A stretch of DNA of 44,525 bases from Deltaproteobacteria bacterium (GTDB lineage: Bacteria; Desulfobacterota; Desulfobaccia; Desulfobaccales; 0-14-0-80-60-11): NCBI GenBank assembly GCA_023381945.1, contig JAMCQY010000351.1, forward strand, positions 1 to 44,525, given 5' to 3'. The notes under the pieces were generated by a model. The model had not been told where the DNA came from. It was given only the letters and a program-made list of their open reading frames with translations, and did not search any database. Of the stretch, positions 8,883 to 17,440 are shown one piece after another. The translations under genes and the position numbers were made by a program. Position 1 is the first letter of the stretch. Every line of letters begins with the position of its first letter.

Positions 8883-10604
8883 ATGGAAAAAAGGGCTTTG
8901 ATCGCCCTTGGTTTAAGTTTTTTGGTCTTCATCGTCTTCATGTACATCGGGGAGAAGACCCGAGCCCCACAGCTCCCGCCCGCCCAGCAGGCTGAGCAGG
9001 CTAAGCCGGCTCAACCAGTCCCCGCACCGGCTCAGGCCCCGCCCAAGCCCGCGGTGAGCGTACCTGCGGCCAAGCCTGCCGCACCTCCCAAGCGCCCGGC
9101 CAAGGACGTCGTGGTGGAGACCCCGCTGTTCCGAGCGGTATTTACCGATGCAGGCGGCCGCTTAAAAAGCTTTCAATTAAAGAAATATAAAGAATCCCTG
9201 CCTTTCACCACCATCTCCGATGTCAAGTTAGGGCCGGTGGGCTTTGAGTTGGAACGCTACCATGATCCTGAGAATTCTAGATCAAAGCCTAAGGAGCTGG
9301 TGCGCCCGGGACCGGCCCAGGAGTATCCCCTGAGTCTCAATTGGCAAGGCCCGGGGCTCAATATTGCCGGGGGCAGTCTGATATGTGAGGCCTCCCAACC
9401 GGGGCTCAGCCTCAAAGACGGCGACCAGGGGATTCTCAAATTTACCTGCGCCAGTCCTGAAGGGCTGACCTTCGTCAAGACCTACACCTTCAAAGCCGAC
9501 AGCTACGGTTTTGACCTGACGGTGCAGGTGATCAACCACACCGGCAAGCCCCTGGAGGGCCAGGTTAGCCTGGACCTGAGTGAGGATTTTTCTGGGGAGG
9601 AGGCTTCCCGCTTCCACTTCCTCGGGTTCAACGGCTCGGTCAACAATAAATGGGAAGAAATCAAGAGCGGCGGCCTCAAACAACCCCAGACTTTTACCGG
9701 CAAGATCGATTGGGCCGGGTTGGACGAAGGCTATTTTCTCACCGCGATGGTACCCAATGCCGCATCGAAATCCATTCTTAATTTGAATGAGCCACTTGAG
9801 CCACAAACCAAAAAGCTGGCTGGACCCATGGTGGCCAGCCTGCAAACACCGGTAGAGGGCCTGGCTCCCGGACAGGACCTCCGGTTATCCTACGGTCTTT
9901 TTTTCGGCCCCAAAGATTTGTATGACCTCAGGACCATGGGGCTGGAGGGGGCCATCAACTTCGGCTGGTTCGATTTCCTGGGGAAACCGCTGCTGCGGGT
10001 TTTGAAGTTCTTTAAGAACTATTCTCTGAATTATGGTTGGGCCATTATCATCCTCACCTTCCTGATCCGCATCGTCTTCTTCTATCCGAACCACAAAAGC
10101 TACAAGTCCATGAAAGACATGCAGAAGCTCCAGCCCAAGGTGGCCAAGCTTCGGGAGAAGTATAAAGACGACAAGGAGACCATGAATAGGGAGCTCATGG
10201 CCCTGTACAAGACTTTCAAGGTCAATCCCCTGGCCGGCTGTCTGCCCATGGTGATCCAACTGCCGGTCTTCATTGCCCTGTATAATGTCCTGGGGTATGC
10301 CATCGAGCTGAGGCACGCCTCTTTTATTCCGACCTTGCCGTTCACCAACATCGTCTGGCTGGCCGACCTGTCCACCAAGGATCCCCTGCTGATCACCCCC
10401 ATCGTCATGGGGGCCACCATGTTCATCCAGCAGAAGATGACTCCTTCGGCCGGCGACCCCACCCAGGCCAAAATGATGATGTTCCTGCCCTTGATCTTTA
10501 CCTTTATGTTTTTGAATTTTGCCTCCGGGCTGGTAATCTATTGGCTGGTGAACAACGTGCTTTCCATCATCCAGCAACACTATACCAACAAGTACCTCAC
10601 GTAG
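8883..10604 (+). CDS. yidC: Membrane protein insertase YidC
   Basis: An inner-membrane insertase/chaperone acting alone or with SecYEG. The 573-residue product is of the Gram-negative type: an N-terminal membrane anchor (about 5-22), a Pro/Ala/Lys-rich linker (about 30-75), a periplasmic beta-sandwich domain (about 78-335), then the conserved C-terminal core with five membrane segments. In the core, KYKDDKETMNRELMALYK and NPLAGCLPMVIQLPVFIALY are diagnostic. Compared with enterobacterial YidC the linker is short on charge and rich in Ala-Pro. It is translated directly after yidD. Confidence 0.97.
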   Translation: MEKRALIALGLSFLVFIVFMYIGEKTRAPQLPPAQQAEQAKPAQPVPAPAQAPPKPAVSVPAAKPAAPPKRPAKDVVVETPLFRAVFTDAGGRLKSFQLKKYKESLPFTTISDVKLGPVGFELERYHDPENSRSKPKELVRPGPAQEYPLSLNWQGPGLNIAGGSLICEASQPGLSLKDGDQGILKFTCASPEGLTFVKTYTFKADSYGFDLTVQVINHTGKPLEGQVSLDLSEDFSGEEASRFHFLGFNGSVNNKWEEIKSGGLKQPQTFTGKIDWAGLDEGYFLTAMVPNAASKSILNLNEPLEPQTKKLAGPMVASLQTPVEGLAPGQDLRLSYGLFFGPKDLYDLRTMGLEGAINFGWFDFLGKPLLRVLKFFKNYSLNYGWAIIILTFLIRIVFFYPNHKSYKSMKDMQKLQPKVAKLREKYKDDKETMNRELMALYKTFKVNPLAGCLPMVIQLPVFIALYNVLGYAIELRHASFIPTLPFTNIVWLADLSTKDPLLITPIVMGATMFIQQKMTPSAGDPTQAKMMMFLPLIFTFMFLNFASGLVIYWLVNNVLSIIQQHYTNKYLT

Positions 10605-10622
10605 GTCTCAGGGGAAGCATTG

Positions 10623-11288
10623 ATGGAGTTTCAGGAATTTGAAGGCAAGAGCACCGAAGACGCGATTTCGCGTGCTTGCGCTCATTTTCAGGTTACTGCG
10701 GAGCATCTGGAGATTGAAATTTTGTCGGTGGGTTCTCCCGGTCTCTTTGGCCTGGGGGGGCGCAAGGCCAAGATTCGGGCCGCCCTCCGGGAGGAATCGG
10801 AAGAAAATTTATTGACCGCGGCAAAAGAGATCCTGGAGAACCTATTGGGCCATATGCAGGAGAAGGCCACGGTCAGCGCCCATCCCGAAGACGACCGCAT
10901 CAGCCTGCGCATCGAGACCGACGACGCCGGCCTGCTCATCGGCAAACAAGGCCAAACCCTGGACGCCCTGCAATATCTGGTCACCAAGATGCTGGCCAAA
11001 AGGTCCCAGCGCAAGGTGAGGATCGCCATCGACGTGGAGGCTTACCGGGCCCGTCACAACGAGGCCCTGGCCCTGTTGGCCCAGAAATACGGGGAGAAGG
11101 TGAAAAGGACCGGCAAAGCCGTCACCCTTAATCCCATGAATCCCTATGACCGCCGCATCGTCCATATGGCCCTTCAGGGAGACAAGGACTTAAAGACCAC
11201 TAGCCGGGGCGAGGGTCTCTACAAGAAGGTGATCATTTCCGCGGTCAAAAAGAAGGAAGGCCAGGAGGATGCCGCAGGCCCCGCATGA
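10623..11288 (+). CDS. jag: Jag/KhpB-type RNA-binding protein
   Basis: An RNA-binding protein of the SpoIIIJ-associated family. The domain order is an N-terminal Jag_N domain (about 1-50, EFEGKSTEDAISRACAHF), a KH domain with GLLIGKQGQTLDALQYLV (GXXG loop) and a C-terminal R3H domain (PMNPYDRRIVHMAL). I chose ATG 10623 rather than the in-frame TTG three bases earlier, as the AGGGGAAG site fits it. It is 18 bp from yidC and overlaps mnmE by four bases. Confidence 0.93.
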   Translation: MEFQEFEGKSTEDAISRACAHFQVTAEHLEIEILSVGSPGLFGLGGRKAKIRAALREESEENLLTAAKEILENLLGHMQEKATVSAHPEDDRISLRIETDDAGLLIGKQGQTLDALQYLVTKMLAKRSQRKVRIAIDVEAYRARHNEALALLAQKYGEKVKRTGKAVTLNPMNPYDRRIVHMALQGDKDLKTTSRGEGLYKKVIISAVKKKEGQEDAAGPA

Positions 11289-12667
11289 CCCGGGTTGATC
11301 CGGCCGCAACCATCGCCGCCATTTCCACCCCACCGGGCGAGGCGGGTATAGGCATCGTTCGTCTCAGCGGCCCGGAGGCCGCCGCCATCGCCCGAAAGAT
11401 CTTCCGCCCACACCAGCCACGCCAGACCTGGCGCTCCCACCGGCTTTACCTGGGGCACATCGTCGACCCCCAGGGGAGCGTCATCGACGAAGTGCTCCTC
11501 ACCTGGATGCAAGCCCCCCAAACCTACACCCGGGAAGACGTGGTGGAGATCAACTGCCATTCCGGCTTTGCGGTGCTGTCCCGCATCTTGGCGCTGGTCC
11601 TCGAACATGGGGCCCGCCTGGCGCAACCCGGCGAATTCACCCTGCGAGCCTTTCTCTCCGGCAGAATCGACTTGACCCAGGCGGAAGCGGTCCTGGAGGT
11701 GATCCGGTCCCGCACCAGTGCCGCGCTCCAGGCGGCTGAGGGACATCTGCAAGGCAGCCTGGGGCTGGGTTTGGCGCGGATTCGGGAGGACTTGCTGGAT
11801 TGGCTGGCCCGGGTGGAAGCGGCCCTGGATTTTCCGGAAGAGGCCGAAGAACTGGCGTCTGAGGCCATGATTGAGGCTTTAGCCATCCAGGTTGCGGCCC
11901 TGGAGGATTTGGCCGCGACTTATAAATCCGGCCGGTTGCTGCGGGAGGGCCTGCTCGCGGTCATCGCCGGCCGCCCCAACGCCGGTAAATCCAGTCTGTT
12001 AAATCGTCTCCTGGACCTGGACCGGTCCATTGTCACGGAGATTCCCGGCACCACCCGGGACCTCATCGAAGAGACCATCACCCTGGGAGGCATCCAGGTC
12101 CGTTTAAGCGACACCGCCGGCCTGCGCCCGGCCCGGGACCGCCTGGAAGAATTAGGGATTGCCCGTACCCGGGAGCGCCTGGCCCAGGCCGATCTGGTCC
12201 TTTATCTGGTGGACGGCAGCGAACCCTTGAGCCCGGAAGACCGGGAGGCCTTGCAAGAACTGGCCGGCCGCCGCGGCCTGGCAGTAATCAACAAGATTGA
12301 TTTACCGCAAGCCATCAAGGAAACCGACCTAACCGGGGGCATCGCCTTCCCGGTGCTACGAATTTCGGCTCGCACCGGCGAAGGAATCGAAGCCCTGAAA
12401 CAGGCCGTGGTGGACCTGGCCCTGGGCGGCGGTCTCAAGCTCAGCGGCGAGATGATCACCCAGGCCCGCCACCACCAACTTCTCGAAAGCTGCCTTAATT
12501 CCTTGTCCCGGGCCAGGTCCTTGCTGGCCTCGGCTCCAGCCCCGTCCTGGGAGTTGGTGGCCCTGGAGCTACAGGAGGCCATCCGGGAATTGGGAGAGAT
12601 CACCGGCCAGGAAGTGGGCGACGAGGTCCTGGAGCGCATCTTCGGCGAGTTCTGCCTGGGGAAATGA
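11285..12667 (+). CDS. mnmE: tRNA modification GTPase MnmE
   Basis: With MnmG it modifies the wobble uridine of certain tRNAs (cmnm5U). The 460-residue product has the N-terminal formyl-THF-binding domain (DTIAAI-like start, PGEAGIGIVRLSG; PGEFTLRAFLSGRIDLTQAEA), a helical domain, an inserted G domain with P-loop GRPNAGKS (229-236), switch II DTAG and NKID, and the C-terminal CLGK motif carrying the essential Cys. The start overlaps jag. Its partner mnmG, often the next gene, is not in this window. Confidence 0.97.
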   Translation: MTRVDPAATIAAISTPPGEAGIGIVRLSGPEAAAIARKIFRPHQPRQTWRSHRLYLGHIVDPQGSVIDEVLLTWMQAPQTYTREDVVEINCHSGFAVLSRILALVLEHGARLAQPGEFTLRAFLSGRIDLTQAEAVLEVIRSRTSAALQAAEGHLQGSLGLGLARIREDLLDWLARVEAALDFPEEAEELASEAMIEALAIQVAALEDLAATYKSGRLLREGLLAVIAGRPNAGKSSLLNRLLDLDRSIVTEIPGTTRDLIEETITLGGIQVRLSDTAGLRPARDRLEELGIARTRERLAQADLVLYLVDGSEPLSPEDREALQELAGRRGLAVINKIDLPQAIKETDLTGGIAFPVLRISARTGEGIEALKQAVVDLALGGGLKLSGEMITQARHHQLLESCLNSLSRARSLLASAPAPSWELVALELQEAIRELGEITGQEVGDEVLERIFGEFCLGK

Positions 12668-12772
12668 GCGCGCAAGAACGATAATCTCACGCAAAGACGC
12701 CAAGGCGAAAAGAAAAGGGCAAGGATTTAAGGTGGATAATGCACCCTTCTGCCAAGGTTTTCCACTGCGAAT

Positions 12773-12843
12773 AAAATACCCCTGCCCCCCTTCGCCAAAG
12801 GGGGGTAAAGTCCCCCTTTGGAAAAGGGGGATTTGGGGGATTT
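12773..12843. repeat. C/G-run palindromic repeat (CCCCCTTT...AAAGGGGGATTT family)
   Basis: The mnmE-rsmG spacer holds two adjoining small palindromes, CCCCCCTTCGCCAAAGGGGGG and CCCCCTTTGGAAAAGGGGG, followed by ATTTGGGGGATTT. The same unit forms the core of the MITE-like copies at 19646 and 29759 and of the element near 41956. Confidence 0.8.
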
Positions 12844-12881
12844 GATGTTCACCGGAAAACCTGCGGATCAAAGAACCTGCT

Positions 12882-13565
12882 ATGCCTATCCAGCCTCCGC
12901 CTATCGTTAACCCTCTGGATCTATTGCAAGAAGGCGCACAGACGCTGGGCCTGGAATTGACTTCAGAAATGCTGAGGCAGTTTCAATTTTATTTGACTCA
13001 ACTGAAGTTATGGAATGCTCGCGTCAACCTCACCGGCCTGAAGACCGAACGGGACATCATAATCAAACACTTCCTCGATTCCCTGGCGATTCTGCCCTTC
13101 CTGGGGGAGGCCCGCTCCCTGGCGGACCTGGGGGCAGGCCCCGGCTTTCCCGGCCTGGCCCTGAAGCTGGTCATGCCGGAGCTTAAGCTCACCCTGGTGG
13201 AGGCCCGGGAAAAGAAGGCTGCTTTCCTGGAATATATTATTTCCTGTTTACAGCTGCCGAATACCATGGTGGCCTGCACCCATCTGACCGTGGCGGAGGC
13301 GCGGGAATGGGGGCCCAGATTTGAGGCGGTGGTTTCCCGGGCGGCCTTTAAATTGCGGCAGTTCTTCGAATTGGCGGCCCCCTTGCTGGTGATCGGAGGT
13401 GCGGCCCTGGCCCTCAAGGGACCGCACCTGGATGAAGAAGAATGGGAAGCCGGTGTCACTGCCAGCAAGCCCCTGGGGCTGACGGTCCACGAACGGAAAT
13501 CCTACCGGCTGCCCCTGAGCGGCGAGCCACGCTTGGCAGTGCTGGCTTACCGGCAATCCTCCTGA
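12882..13565 (+). CDS. rsmG: 16S rRNA (guanine527-N7)-methyltransferase
   Basis: A SAM-dependent methyltransferase of 16S rRNA G527, formerly GidB. The 227-residue product shows the family core WNARVNLTGLKTERDIIIKH followed by the SAM motif SLADLGAGPGFPGL (about 79-92) and VEAREKKAAFLEYI. The C-terminal half holds VVSRAAFKLRQFFELAAPLL, the equivalent of the RAxA motif. It is separated from mnmE by a 214-bp spacer with repeats, so it may have its own promoter. Confidence 0.95.
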   Translation: MPIQPPPIVNPLDLLQEGAQTLGLELTSEMLRQFQFYLTQLKLWNARVNLTGLKTERDIIIKHFLDSLAILPFLGEARSLADLGAGPGFPGLALKLVMPELKLTLVEAREKKAAFLEYIISCLQLPNTMVACTHLTVAEAREWGPRFEAVVSRAAFKLRQFFELAAPLLVIGGAALALKGPHLDEEEWEAGVTASKPLGLTVHERKSYRLPLSGEPRLAVLAYRQSS

Positions 13566-13653
13566 AATTAATCATTTCTGCCGGTGCGCCATTTCTCCTA
13601 AGATTTGTGTATAATGAAATAATTCTTTATAACACCCTGACCTCCGGGAGCCT

Positions 13654-15231
13654 ATGTCCTTCATTTCCTGGCAATATCTGCTGTTTCTGCCTTTAATTTT
13701 CCTCCTCTATTGGGTTTTGTCCGGCAGGAAAAGGCTCCTCCTGCTGCTGGCGGCCAGCTATGTCTTCTATGGTTGCTGGGACGTTCGTTTTCTGGCCCTG
13801 GTGCTGGCCACCACGGTCATTGATTTCCTCTGCGGCTTAAGTATTGACGGTATCAGGACTACGCCTCTCAAGGCTCTGCTTCTGGCCCTATTGCCGGCGT
13901 CCTGGACCGGCGTCTGCTTTCTCGCCCTGCCGGCTGCCGGCATTTCCCCAGGGGTCCTGGGCGTGGCTGCCGGTCTGGGAATGTTGTTTTTTGCGGCGCA
14001 TGAGGCTCTGTGGGCTTGGGGCGGGGAGAGACGGCGGCGCTATTTTCTCTTTCTCAGTGTCGGCTTCTGTCTTACCATCCTCGGGTTTTTTAAATATTTC
14101 GGCTTCTTCGTCGAGTCGGCCCGGTCGCTGCTCGAATATGCGGGCCTGCAGCCCGGCCCGGTGCTGTTGAAGATCATCCTGCCGGTGGGCATCTCCTTTT
14201 ATACCTTCCAGTCGCTGGGCTATGTCTTCGATATTTACCGGGGAGTGGCTCCGGCCTGCCGCGACTTCATCACCTTTGCAGTCTTCGACGCCTTTTTCCC
14301 CCAGATGGTTTCGGGGCCCATCGAGCGCGGCCATAACCTAATCCCGCAGCTTTCGGCCGATAGGCGTTTCCAGCCCGCCTACCTGCAAGACGGCCTCAGC
14401 ATGATGCTGGTGGGTTTCTTCAAGAAGGTCTTTGTGGCCGATAACTGTGCGGTGCTGGCCAATTATGCCTTCGCCCCCGCCACCCATCTTAACGGCTACT
14501 GGGCGGTCCTGGGCGTGATCGCCTTCGCCTTTCAGATTTACGGGGATTTCTCCGGCTACACTGACATCGCCCGGGGCTCGGCCAAACTTTTGGGCATCGA
14601 CCTGGTGGAGAATTTCCGCTTTCCATACCTGGCCCAAAATCCTTCGGATTTTTGGTCCAGATGGCATATCTCGCTGTCTAACTGGTTTCGGGATTATCTG
14701 TATATTCCTTTAGGAGGCAACCGCGGCGGTAAATGGCAGACCCTGCGCAACCTGGGGGTGACCATGCTGCTGGCGGGCCTCTGGCACGGGGCTTCGTGGG
14801 TCTTCGTGCTTTGGGGCGCCTACCACGGGGCCTTGCTCATCGTCTACCGTTTTCCACCCTTGAACCGGCTGGACGGCAAGGAAAAGGGTTTCTCCGGACG
14901 CGCCCTGGTCGCGGTGCCCCTGATGTGGCTCCTGGTCTTGGTGGGCTGGGCGATTTTCCGCAGCGCCGATCTTAACCAGCTCTGGTCCTGGTTGGCGGCA
15001 CTGGCCCACTGGCAAACCTCCCTGGCCCTGCCCTGGAGGTCTTCAGTAACCTGGCTGCTGATTCACACTGTGCCCCTGATCCTATTGCAGCTCTTAACCT
15101 TGAAATATCGCCACGAAACCGGCCTCCGGCAGCTGTCCTGGCCGGTGAAGGGCCTGGTTTACGTGGTGCTGGTGTTCCTGGTGGTGTCGTCTTCCGAGCA
15201 GGACCGGGAATTTATTTATTTTCAATTTTGA
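13654..15231 (+). CDS. MBOAT family O-acyltransferase (AlgI-like)
   Basis: A polytopic inner-membrane enzyme of the membrane-bound O-acyltransferase family, which in AlgI/PatA/DltB-type systems passes acetyl or acyl groups across the membrane to polysaccharides or wall polymers. The 525-residue product has about eleven to twelve hydrophobic segments. The family blocks are visible: PVGISFYTFQSLGYVFDIYRG, FPQMVSGPIERG, DFWSRWHISLSNWFRDYLYIPLGG and GLWHGASWVFVLWGAYHG with the conserved His (about residue 378). GGGAG precedes the ATG. The following SGNH-type gene is the expected periplasmic partner. The acceptor polymer cannot be told from the sequence. Confidence 0.92.
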   Translation: MSFISWQYLLFLPLIFLLYWVLSGRKRLLLLLAASYVFYGCWDVRFLALVLATTVIDFLCGLSIDGIRTTPLKALLLALLPASWTGVCFLALPAAGISPGVLGVAAGLGMLFFAAHEALWAWGGERRRRYFLFLSVGFCLTILGFFKYFGFFVESARSLLEYAGLQPGPVLLKIILPVGISFYTFQSLGYVFDIYRGVAPACRDFITFAVFDAFFPQMVSGPIERGHNLIPQLSADRRFQPAYLQDGLSMMLVGFFKKVFVADNCAVLANYAFAPATHLNGYWAVLGVIAFAFQIYGDFSGYTDIARGSAKLLGIDLVENFRFPYLAQNPSDFWSRWHISLSNWFRDYLYIPLGGNRGGKWQTLRNLGVTMLLAGLWHGASWVFVLWGAYHGALLIVYRFPPLNRLDGKEKGFSGRALVAVPLMWLLVLVGWAIFRSADLNQLWSWLAALAHWQTSLALPWRSSVTWLLIHTVPLILLQLLTLKYRHETGLRQLSWPVKGLVYVVLVFLVVSSSEQDREFIYFQF

Positions 15232-15237
15232 TCGATA

Positions 15238-15286
15238 GGGCGGGCGTCTCGCCCGCCGTAGGGGCGGGTTTAAAACCCGCCCCTAC
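15238..15286. repeat. Two GC-rich palindromes before the SGNH gene
   Basis: GGGCGGGCGTCTCGCCCGCC (15238-15257) is followed at once by a 29-bp palindrome with arms GTAGGGGCGGGTTT/AAACCCGCCCCTAC (15258-15286). The same palindrome types recur at 19618, 28603, 30121, 34412 and 42790. Translated, they give the peptide RAGVSPAVGAGLKPAPT, a known source of false N-termini. Confidence 0.85.
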
Positions 15287-15305
15287 CAAGGCAGCAGAAT
15301 ATTTG

Positions 15306-16358
15306 ATGAAGAAGCTCATTACCCCGGCTTTCCTGATGATGGTGGTGATTTTGGTCCTGGCCGAAGGCATCGCCCGTATCTTTTTTGCGCAGGACATTTC
15401 GGGGCGCTTCGCTTACGGCTACGACCCCCAGGCGGGCTTTTTGGAATGCCGCGATGGTACGGTGAAGCTCGTCCGGGCCGGGGGGCGGCGGTTCCATCCC
15501 CAAACTTTTCAGCGGCAGCGGCCGCCGGACACCTACCGGATCATGGTCATCGGCGACTCAGTGCCCCGGGGCCCCAGCTTCAAACAGGCCTACCCCTGGC
15601 TCCTGGGAGCGGACCTGCGCCGGCGCCAGGTGCAGGCGGAAAGCCTCAATATGGCGCTGCCCGGCTACGGGGCCAGGCGCTGTCAGGTGGTGCTGGAAAA
15701 GGCCCTGGAGTTTATGCCCAGCCTGATCATCCTCCATATCAATGACACCAATAAGTGGGAAGATGACCGGGAATGGCGGCGCAGCCAGGAGTTCAAGGGC
15801 TGGCATCCGCAACATTGGCTGATGAAGGTTTTTATTTTCCGGCGGCTCTATGAGGCCAAGCAGGAAAAGCTTTTCTGGCCACTGGTGCCGGATGAAATTC
15901 GCTTGAAAGGCGCGGTGAGCGATGCTGACGCCCAGGTGGTCGCCGGCAAGGACCCGGTGGAAATCGCCGCCCGCATCCGCCTGGCCCGGGAAAAGCTGGC
16001 GGAGAATGTCGCCATGGTGCGGGCTTGCCACATCCCCTTGCTCCTGATTTCCCAGTGCCGATTGGAGAAGGAAGAAGGGCGGCCGCCTTACCTGGTTGAT
16101 CATGGTCTGGACTCCGTGTGTGCGGCTTTCCACGGGCCTGGGGTCTTTCACTTAACCATGCGTGAAGTTTTCCAGCGGCCGGACTTTGCGTCATACTTTT
16201 CCGACAGCGGCCACCTTAAGCCCGCGGGGCACGAGTTGTTGGCCCAGGCCATCTGCCGGAAGATATTGAGCGAGCAGACCCGGTTTGGACTCCCCGGGGT
16301 CAAGGTGGCCGCGGGAACCTCAGCCCCGCCGAGCCAGGCTGGGATGCCGGACAGATAA
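15306..16358 (+). CDS. SGNH-hydrolase-like protein, membrane-anchored
   Basis: Likely the extracytoplasmic partner of the MBOAT protein: AlgJ/AlgX/PatB-like SGNH proteins complete transfer of acyl groups to polysaccharide. An N-terminal hydrophobic segment ([20 protein letters not shown]) follows MKK. The GDS block (VIGDSVPRG) carries the nucleophile at residue 85, HIND lies in the block III position, and the Asp/His pair is in [14 protein letters not shown] (about 299-304). The frame is open 26 codons further upstream, but that part is only the translated palindromic repeat, so I start at ATG 15306. No strong ribosome-binding site is seen. Confidence 0.8.
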   Translation: MKKLITPAFLMMVVILVLAEGIARIFFAQDISGRFAYGYDPQAGFLECRDGTVKLVRAGGRRFHPQTFQRQRPPDTYRIMVIGDSVPRGPSFKQAYPWLLGADLRRRQVQAESLNMALPGYGARRCQVVLEKALEFMPSLIILHINDTNKWEDDREWRRSQEFKGWHPQHWLMKVFIFRRLYEAKQEKLFWPLVPDEIRLKGAVSDADAQVVAGKDPVEIAARIRLAREKLAENVAMVRACHIPLLLISQCRLEKEEGRPPYLVDHGLDSVCAAFHGPGVFHLTMREVFQRPDFASYFSDSGHLKPAGHELLAQAICRKILSEQTRFGLPGVKVAAGTSAPPSQAGMPDR

Positions 16359-16426
16359 TCGGGGTTTCATTTACTCGTCATCAGGCAGCTTCTTGCATAA
16401 AGCAACCATTCAGGCTAAATTCCTCA

Positions 16427-16450
16427 AAAACTAAAAACTCGAAACTCAAC
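16427..16450. repeat. Heptamer-period repeat before dppB
   Basis: AAAACTA-AAAACTC-GAAACTC-AAC lies directly against the ATG of the permease gene. The same units reappear at 17453 inside the next gene. Confidence 0.7.
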
Positions 16451-17425
16451 ATGTCGCTCTATCTCTTCAAACGCCTGGTCTTCATGATCCCCATGCTCAT
16501 CGGGATCACCCTGATCTCCTTCCTGGTGATCCATCTGGCACCGGGGAAACCCGTGGAAATACAAAGCTCTATGAATCCAAAGGCGTCGCTGGAGGCTCAG
16601 AAGCGCCTCATGGAAATTTACGGGCTTGACAAACCCCTGCACGTCCAATATTGGAATTGGCTCAAGCGGGTGTCAGTCCTGGATTTTGGCCGCTCCATAT
16701 CCCCGGACCGGCGCCCGGTATGGGATAAGATCAGGGAGCGTATACCCATTACTTTGGGCCTTAATCTCCTCAGCTTGATCATCATCTTGATGGTGGCCAT
16801 TCCCCTGGGAGTGATAGCAGCCTGCCGGGCCCACTCCTGGTTCGATAAAATCACCACGCTGGTGGTTTTTCTCGGCTTCGCCATGCCCAGTTTTTGGCTC
16901 GCCTTGCTCCTCATTCTGTTTTTCGGGGTCTACCTGGATTGGCTGCCCCTTTCCGGTCTCACCTCCCTGGGTTTTTCCCATTTTTCCTTCTGGGGGAAGA
17001 TTCAGGACTTGGCAGCGCATGTCACCCTGCCGGTGCTGGGAGCCGCCTTCCTGGGCCTGGCCAGCATGTCCCGGTACATGCGTGGCAGTATGCTGGAGGT
17101 GATTCGCCAGGATTATATCACCACCGCCCGGGCCAAGGGCCTGCCGGAGGGCACGGTTATTTTTAAACACGCCCTGCGCAATGCCTTGCTGCCGCTGATC
17201 ACACTTTTGGGGCTGAGCCTGCCGGGTCTTATCAGCGGCAGTGTCATTTTCGAAAAAATTTTTTCCATTCCCGGTATGGGGCAACTATTTTGGCAGGCGG
17301 TAATGGCCCGGGACTATACGGTGGTGATGGGTGAGCTGGTTATCGGGGCCTTGTTGACCTTGCTGGGCAACTTGCTGGCGGATGTGAGTTACGCCCTGGC
17401 GGACCCGCGTATCCGGACGGGCTGA
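16451..17425 (+). CDS. ABC transporter permease, DppB/OppB type
   Basis: An inner-membrane permease of the peptide/nickel uptake (PepT) ABC family. The 324-residue product begins with the typical [20 protein letters not shown], has six membrane segments, and carries the EAA loop that docks the ATPase ([20 protein letters not shown]). It is followed by its usual partner permease after 15 bp. Neither the substrate-binding protein nor the DppD/F ATPases are in this window, so the substrate (di/oligopeptide or metal chelate) is undetermined. Confidence 0.93.
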   Translation: MSLYLFKRLVFMIPMLIGITLISFLVIHLAPGKPVEIQSSMNPKASLEAQKRLMEIYGLDKPLHVQYWNWLKRVSVLDFGRSISPDRRPVWDKIRERIPITLGLNLLSLIIILMVAIPLGVIAACRAHSWFDKITTLVVFLGFAMPSFWLALLLILFFGVYLDWLPLSGLTSLGFSHFSFWGKIQDLAAHVTLPVLGAAFLGLASMSRYMRGSMLEVIRQDYITTARAKGLPEGTVIFKHALRNALLPLITLLGLSLPGLISGSVIFEKIFSIPGMGQLFWQAVMARDYTVVMGELVIGALLTLLGNLLADVSYALADPRIRTG

Positions 17426-17440
17426 GGGGTTTTGAGTACC

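Noticed and set aside
12773..12843. CRISPR-like repeats in the C/G-run and heptamer regions
   Set aside because: No regular repeat-spacer alternation; units are palindromic or directly tandem, and no cas genes are near.
15228..15305. N-terminal extension of the SGNH-like protein from 15228
   Set aside because: It is only the translation of two palindromic repeats; the membrane anchor and a sensible start follow at 15306.
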